A stretch of 11,032 nucleotides of DNA, taken from positions 1-11,032 of the forward strand of contig CAKUUG010000048.1 of assembly GCA_934692665.1 (NCBI GenBank), read 5' to 3'. The DNA comes from an uncultured Candidatus Melainabacteria bacterium. Its GTDB lineage: Bacteria > Cyanobacteriota > Vampirovibrionia > Gastranaerophilales > Gastranaerophilaceae. Positions 7,222 to 11,032 of this stretch are shown here, piece by piece. A program made the translations under genes and the position numbers. Positions within the stretch are counted from its first letter, which is position 1. The number at the start of each line of letters is the position of its first letter. The notes under the pieces were generated by a model. That model searched no databases and was not told the origin of the DNA. It saw only the letters and a list, made by a program, of their open reading frames with translations.

Positions 7222-7712
7222 AGTACTCTCGCTTTGTTGATTGCCGAAATGCCCTCCAATTCCATCGACAATGAATTTGAGATTTTGCTTGCGTCAAAAT
7301 CATTGTTGTAGTAAGTGATATACATAGATTTTACATAGTCGTCAAGATCTTTCACGTCAGCGAGCAATTCTTTGTCATCAATGCCACTAACGAGATTCGA
7401 TAATGCACTTTTAATACTTTGGACATCATCTTTTGGATCAGTATTAAAAGATAACCCGAGCTGGTTCATTATATCAGCCCACGGACGGTCTTTGTATGTA
7501 GTTTCTTTTGTCACATTGTTACTTTCTTGCTCTTCTTCGGCCTTTTTAGCTTTCTTTAGCATAGCAACGTTTACTTGTTCATTATCAGTAGGAGTAATGC
7601 CCATCTTTTTCAACTCTTTTACAGTTTGGGATTCTTCTTCTTTTTGCTTGTTGTTGTTAATCTGATAATAATACTCGTACAAAGAAACGCTGGGTATTGC
7701 GTTTATAGACAT
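7218..7712 (-). CDS. Conserved-looking protein of unknown function
   Basis: A 164-residue soluble protein that I do not recognise. It has a short tyrosine-rich N-terminus (SLYEYYYQINN), a charged Lys/Glu/Gln-rich stretch at about 20-75 likely to be helical or disordered, and then a more globular C-terminal half. That half opens with YKDRPWADIMNQLGLSF (73-89) and contains a helical, aspartate-rich stretch around 93-130. There is no signal peptide, membrane segment or cysteine. The start is supported by AAGGA seven bases upstream of the ATG at 7712. The gene lies 73 bases downstream of the exonuclease on the same strand and may be the last gene of that unit. It is probably lineage-specific. The open frame, good ribosome site and fit between neighbours argue that it is real. 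Confidence 0.75.
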   Translation of the reverse strand: MSINAIPSVSLYEYYYQINNNKQKEEESQTVKELKKMGITPTDNEQVNVAMLKKAKKAEEEQESNNVTKETTYKDRPWADIMNQLGLSFNTDPKDDVQSIKSALSNLVSGIDDKELLADVKDLDDYVKSMYITYYNNDFDASKISNSLSMELEGISAINKARVL

Positions 7713-7785
7713 CCTTGTATCCTTGTGTATCTCTTACAATTAATAAGTTCCACAAAAGATGTATTTTTAACAAACATTGAAAGTA

Positions 7786-8709
7786 TCAATTTTTAACTTT
7801 TTCTTTTGAAACGCTAAATGACTTGTTTTCACTGATTTCTATTCTTGCAGATTTGATTCTGTCTTTTGTATCTTCTGAAATACCATTTCCCAAAACCAAT
7901 CTATCTATAAAAGCGTTATTTAATTTGACAGCTTTGGGCAAAGCTCCAATTTCTTCTAAAACTTCTTTAATTTTTGCAAAATCATAAGAGAAAGTTTTTT
8001 TGTGATTGTATTGAAGTATTTCGCCTGTGTTTGCTTGAATTTCTTTTCCGCCACGTTCAAAGTATATTTTAAATATTGACCTCAAATCTTGAATTTCTGA
8101 TTGCATAGTGTTGATTGCAGATTGAAGTCTTAAATATCTTTCAAAAAGATACTCAACATGCTCTATTTGGGACAATTCCCAATCATATTTTTGAAAATAA
8201 AGTTTTTTTAATTTTGGATAACATTGAGCAAGTGCCATAGCATCTCCCATCGCTCTATGGCGTTTTTGATTGGAAAAACCAAAAACATTCACCAAACTGT
8301 CCAATCCACAAGACTCATACTGCGGATAAACTTCTTTAAACATCATTTGGGTATCAACATAGTTGTTTGCAAGTTCTTTGTCATAAAGACGTTTTGAAGT
8401 TCTATTCAAAAAAGAATAATCAAAAACCGCATTGTGAGCAACAAGAGTAGCATCTCCAATGAACTCAAATATTTCAGGATAAATTTCTTCTTCTGTCGGA
8501 GCATCGGCCAAATCTTCTTCAGTTATGCCGTGGATTGCTTGTGAAGATTTTCTGATATGTTGTTTTGCGTTGATTAATGTTTCAAAAGTTTCTTTTATTT
8601 TTCCATTCACAAGTTTTACACCTGCAAATTCGATTATTTTTTCTCTTGTATAATCTAAACCTGTAGTCTCGACATCAATTACAACTTCTATTTCTTTTGC
8701 TCTTGCCAT
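7786..8709 (-). CDS. DEDDh 3'-5' exonuclease (DnaQ/epsilon-like) with C-terminal extension
   Basis: Residues about 7-175 form a DnaQ-type exonuclease with all catalytic positions: Exo I IDVETTG (D12, E14), Exo II AHNAVFDYSF (D97) and Exo III HRAMGD (H151, D156), the histidine marking the DEDDh subgroup. The domain resembles the proofreading domain of PolC and the epsilon subunit. The remaining approximately 130 residues (coiled-coil-like around 180-215, then a basic region) match nothing I know. The frame opens at 8748, but the ATG at 8709 has TAAGGGA at good spacing and begins just before the first strand, so I chose it (307 residues). It follows the HD-domain gene by 45 bases. It could be the cell's proofreading subunit or a separate repair or RNA-processing nuclease; the sequence does not decide. 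Confidence 0.92.
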   Translation of the reverse strand: MARAKEIEVVIDVETTGLDYTREKIIEFAGVKLVNGKIKETFETLINAKQHIRKSSQAIHGITEEDLADAPTEEEIYPEIFEFIGDATLVAHNAVFDYSFLNRTSKRLYDKELANNYVDTQMMFKEVYPQYESCGLDSLVNVFGFSNQKRHRAMGDAMALAQCYPKLKKLYFQKYDWELSQIEHVEYLFERYLRLQSAINTMQSEIQDLRSIFKIYFERGGKEIQANTGEILQYNHKKTFSYDFAKIKEVLEEIGALPKAVKLNNAFIDRLVLGNGISEDTKDRIKSARIEISENKSFSVSKEKVKN

Positions 8710-8754
8710 CTTATTTTCCCTTACAGAAAAATAATAACACAAAAACAAAAAAAT

Positions 8755-9561
8755 CTAAATGTAGCATTTGTATTCTTGATTTAGTACTCCTGCGTACAAT
8801 TCTACATATTCTTTTGCAGGAGAAGAATTTAATTTTGTTAACAAAACTTCTTCAATTTGGAAAAATCCGACATCGCCACTCATTCCTATTTCTATTTTTA
8901 TTGGTTTTCTTGTGCCTTTGTGAATTTTTACATGTTCTATCGCATGAGCAGAATATTTGTGAATATCGCCGACTTTTGGAGCAGAATTTATAGAAAGAGG
9001 AATTCTAGCCCTTCCTTTCGTCATATCGCAACCATCAGCAATTAATATAATGCCTGCTTCTATCGAATGTATTCTATGACTCGACATGTGTCCAAAAATC
9101 GTTTCTATCGCAAGAGCTTTTATTACTACTCTTTTGTGCAAATCATCCGGAAACAATTCCAACAAAACCTTTTCCATCAGTGGTTTTGCAAGAATTACAG
9201 ACATTTCTTCATGGGCATCTCTACTGATTGTCATACCGAGGTCATGCATCAATCCTGCTAAAATCACAGCACACATACTGTCTTCAAATGTACCTGCTTC
9301 TTCTCTTTCTAAAGAAGTCTGTATACCTGCTTCGTGGAGTATGTTTAGCATTTTTATTGCATTATTTGCGACTTGTTTCATATGAACCGGCCCATGGTCA
9401 TTGAAGCCCAAACGCTTTATGGATACTGTATTTGCATAGTCTTGCATTTCTTGTAATTCTTCATCATCAAACAACCTTTTTGCAAGTTTTGCACAAATAG
9501 GATATTTTTTTAATTTGTTTAAAATTTTTGCTTCTGTCGTAATTTCTTTTGGTGATTTCAT
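8755..9561 (-). CDS. HD-domain phosphohydrolase
   Basis: A 268-residue cytosolic protein with the HD-superfamily metal site: H60 in the DHGPVH segment (55-60), the H106-D107 doublet in GLMHDLGM (103-110), H117 in DAHEE, and later D176 and D179 in LIADGCDMTKGRARIP (173-188). HD proteins hydrolyse phosphate esters, often nucleotides or cyclic nucleotides. The spacing here does not match HD-GYP, and I see no RelA/SpoT synthetase domain. The region after about 185 (IPLSINS, then a beta-rich end) looks like a second small domain. I believe it recurs in uncharacterised archaeal and cyanobacterial HD proteins, but this is from memory. The ribosome site is weak (AAGAG). The gene is first in a likely unit with the exonuclease, which fits a nucleotide or nucleic-acid role only loosely. 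Confidence 0.85.
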   Translation of the reverse strand: MKSPKEITTEAKILNKLKKYPICAKLAKRLFDDEELQEMQDYANTVSIKRLGFNDHGPVHMKQVANNAIKMLNILHEAGIQTSLEREEAGTFEDSMCAVILAGLMHDLGMTISRDAHEEMSVILAKPLMEKVLLELFPDDLHKRVVIKALAIETIFGHMSSHRIHSIEAGIILIADGCDMTKGRARIPLSINSAPKVGDIHKYSAHAIEHVKIHKGTRKPIKIEIGMSGDVGFFQIEEVLLTKLNSSPAKEYVELYAGVLNQEYKCYI

Positions 9562-9599
9562 TTTTTTCTCTTTTTTGTTTCTATTACTACCATAATAAC

Positions 9600-9615
9600 A
9601 TAATTCCCGAATTAT
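9600..9615. promoter_or_regulatory. Perfect 16-bp palindrome, candidate operator
   Basis: ATAATTC and GAATTAT flank a CC centre. It covers the putative -10 box and part of the spacer of the minus-strand promoter, and lies in the divergent gap upstream of both the HD gene and the plus-strand gene at 9701. A repressor bound there could block the HD promoter. The palindrome is seen; its role is inferred. Confidence 0.45.
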
Positions 9616-9628
9616 TAAAATTTGTAAA
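9600..9628 (-). promoter_or_regulatory. Candidate promoter of the HD-exonuclease unit
   Basis: On the minus strand TTTACA (9623-9628, five of six consensus bases) is separated by 17 bases from AATTAT (9600-9605, four of six). It lies about 40 bases upstream of the HD gene's start. The -10 box is weak; the region is so AT-rich that chance matches are common. Confidence 0.35.
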
Positions 9629-9700
9629 CATCTTTTTTGAAAAATAGCAATTATTTTTTTTACAACACTTTAAAATTTCATAAAAAGAAGGGAAAAGACG

Positions 9701-10402
9701 ATGCAAATTTTTGAGATTAAAACACCAAGGCAAGAATTGAATGTTCCAAATTTTGTAAACAACAAAAAAGCTCCAACTCAAGTGCCAAAAAACGATTATG
9801 TTAGAACACCAAAAAAAGATACACTGGAAATTCACTCTCACAAAACTCGAAAAAACGACGCTGGACGACCTCTTGCAAATAGACCTGTTGCAATACACAC
9901 AGGAACTGCTATACTAGCTTTAATTTCAGGAATCGGAATAGGAGCAAATTCAAAAAATATTGCTCCAACACAGCCTGAAAACTACAGCTACATACAAGAA
10001 GCAATAGAAAACACTCAAGACCCATTAGAAAAAGAAGCTCTAATTTTAAAACAAGAAAAACAAAACGAAATCGCAACATCTTATAGAGATGGGGATTTTG
10101 TATACTATATCATCAACCCTTCTGACGAAGAAAGCGAACCAAATTCCATAAGTGTTACAAAATTCAAGGATTTGTTCGATATTGAAGATGGTGTATTAAA
10201 GAAATACAACCACTTAGACCGTTGTTATACAGATACAGCACCTGATCCGGACGGACACAGGGGTATATACACCTATGATTTACATATGTTTGAAGAAGGC
10301 GATGTAATAAAAGTTCCAATCAATGCAATCGAAACGGATGATATTGATTTAAAAGGTTATTACCCGATAATCGGTGATTATGTGATTTTAGATCAAGAAT
10401 AA
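9701..10402 (+). CDS. Membrane-anchored protein with possible LysM-like C-terminus
   Basis: A 233-residue protein I cannot name. Residues 1-60 are polar, basic and proline-containing (probably disordered). A single hydrophobic segment, AIHTGTAILALISGIGIGA (64-82), preceded by arginines, suggests one membrane span. A helical Glu/Gln/Lys-rich linker follows (90-125), then a globular end. In the end domain, ISVTKFKDLFDIEDGVLKKYN and a later EEGDVIKVP resemble the helix pair and final strand of a LysM peptidoglycan-binding module. The loop between them is unusually long and contains DPDGHRG. The start is supported by GAAGGG eight bases upstream. It is divergent from the HD gene and ends at a strong terminator, so it is a single-gene unit. 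LysM is a guess; the gene itself looks real. Confidence 0.75.
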   Translation: MQIFEIKTPRQELNVPNFVNNKKAPTQVPKNDYVRTPKKDTLEIHSHKTRKNDAGRPLANRPVAIHTGTAILALISGIGIGANSKNIAPTQPENYSYIQEAIENTQDPLEKEALILKQEKQNEIATSYRDGDFVYYIINPSDEESEPNSISVTKFKDLFDIEDGVLKKYNHLDRCYTDTAPDPDGHRGIYTYDLHMFEEGDVIKVPINAIETDDIDLKGYYPIIGDYVILDQE

Positions 10403-10406
10403 TTTT

Positions 10407-10435
10407 AAAAACCCCGAAACAAAATCGGGGTTTTT
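10407..10435. terminator. Bidirectional rho-independent terminator
   Basis: AAAAACCCCGA (10407-10417) and TCGGGGTTTTT (10425-10435) form an 11-bp perfect stem with a seven-base loop; the A-run on one side and T-run on the other serve both strands. It lies five bases past the plus-strand gene's stop and seven bases past the end of the convergent DnaA-like gene. Confidence 0.92.
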
Positions 10436-10441
10436 TATAAA

Positions 10442-11032
10442 TTATTTTTTTAACAGTTCGTTTAATTCATCTGCAATAATTTGCATAGCACGATTTGTTT
10501 TTATTTCTGATTTCAATTTGTCATATTGATACATTATTGTTGTGTGGTTTTTCTTAAATTCTCGAGCAAGCTCCGGATATGACAATTCCATCAGCTCTCT
10601 TGCAAAATATATTGCATATTTTCTAGCGTTTACAACTTCTTTTGCTCTTGCTGTAGACAAAATCTCATCAACATCGACACAAAAATATTTTGCACAAATA
10701 TTTAAGATGTCTTTTATAGAATATTTTTTCTTTCTTTCCGAAAGTTTCAGGTATTCTTTTGTATTTTCAATATTTAATTCTACCTCGTCAATAGAAGCAA
10801 GAGCACTTGCTTTATTGTATGCTCCTTCTAATTCTCTAATGTTTGTATCAAATTCTTTTGCCAAGAGTTCTGCCACTTCATCAGAAATAGGAAAATCGGA
10901 CATTTTTGCATAATTTTTTACAATTTCCATTATTTTATTTTTCGCTTCAGGACTTACATCCTGCCTGTTATTTAAAACTCGGGATACTGTTGTTACTGAG
11001 TATCCCGATTCTTTTGCTATATCTACAATTGT
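10442..11032 (-). CDS. LacI-type HTH fused to DnaA C-terminal (lid + domain IV) region, partial
   Basis: Open from the right edge to a TAA at 10442, giving 196 visible residues. Residues 1-43 are a LacI-family helix-turn-helix: TIVDIAKESGYSVTTVSRVL, then NN, DVSPEAK and a hinge-like helix (KIMEIVKNY). From about 44 the sequence becomes DnaA. The sensor-II lid has DTNIRELEGA (62-71, R66), and domain IV starts near 104, with the recognition segment FKKNHTTIMYQYDKL (159-173) matching the family's GRDHTTVxHA signature. The usual D before H is N here and the later H is Y. The AAA+ core that should precede the lid in DnaA is absent; its place is taken by the HTH. LacI proteins usually start two to six residues before this motif, so the start is probably just beyond 11032. 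Internal ATG codons at 10930 and 10903 have no ribosome site. It is probably a DNA-binding regulator rather than a replication initiator (inference). Confidence 0.85.
   Translation of the reverse strand, partial: TIVDIAKESGYSVTTVSRVLNNRQDVSPEAKNKIMEIVKNYAKMSDFPISDEVAELLAKEFDTNIRELEGAYNKASALASIDEVELNIENTKEYLKLSERKKKYSIKDILNICAKYFCVDVDEILSTARAKEVVNARKYAIYFARELMELSYPELAREFKKNHTTIMYQYDKLKSEIKTNRAMQIIADELNELLKK

Noticed and set aside
8710..8748. N-terminal extension of the exonuclease to 8748
   Set aside because: The ATG at 8709 has a better ribosome site and places the first catalytic strand at the usual distance from the start.
10442..10930. A free-standing 162-residue DnaA fragment starting at 10930
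   Set aside because: The frame is open upstream to the window edge and encodes a clear LacI helix-turn-helix. The ATG at 10930 falls inside the hinge helix and has no ribosome site.
10442..11032. The main replication initiator gene dnaA cut by the window edge
   Set aside because: The segment directly before the lid is a LacI helix-turn-helix, not the AAA+ core with Walker and sensor-I motifs that would be needed there.

Overview
The window is AT-rich bacterial DNA with tightly packed genes and TAA/TAG/TGA stops (TGA is used as a real stop at 7786, and tryptophan is TGG). Gene content suggests a member of the non-photosynthetic relatives of Cyanobacteria (Melainabacteria/Vampirovibrionia, perhaps Gastranaerophilales). 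This is inferred from the lysA-cdaA pairing, which as I recall is also found in Cyanobacteria, from an AT-rich genome with an ATP-type PEP carboxykinase, and from short proteins that look lineage-specific. I could not run a phylogenetic test.

Layout, left to right. A response regulator cut by the left edge (1-297, minus) is followed by an approximately 330-base gap holding a perfect 16-bp palindrome, three helically phased 10-bp repeats with DnaA-box-like cores, and the terminator of the next gene. Then, on the minus strand, come pckA (631-2229), cdaA (2309-3217) and lysA (3227-4567). The lysA and cdaA genes form a 9-base-spaced pair behind a good sigma-70-type promoter. A divergent plus-strand pair follows: an AI-2E-family membrane protein (4644-5657) and a radical SAM protein (5665-7221). 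The second gene's stop overlaps the stop of a convergent minus-strand gene of unknown function (7218-7712). Upstream of that gene, on the same strand, are a DEDDh exonuclease (7786-8709) and an HD-domain phosphohydrolase (8755-9561), probably one transcription unit. A divergent plus-strand gene (9701-10402) encodes a membrane-anchored protein with a possible degenerate LysM-like C-terminus. It ends at a bidirectional terminator.

The most unusual item is at the right edge. The minus-strand gene 10442 to beyond 11032 encodes in one open frame a LacI-type helix-turn-helix followed directly by the C-terminal part of DnaA (sensor-II lid plus the DnaA-box-binding domain IV). The AAA+ ATPase core is absent at that point. 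This looks like a protein with two different DNA-binding domains and no visible ATPase or sugar-binding domain. Its start lies outside the window.

How the genes fit together: pckA links oxaloacetate to phosphoenolpyruvate. The lysA product makes lysine from meso-diaminopimelate, a peptidoglycan precursor, and cdaA makes c-di-AMP, a messenger tied to turgor and wall homeostasis. The exonuclease/HD pair suggests DNA or nucleotide metabolism. The remaining genes are too poorly characterised to place in a pathway.
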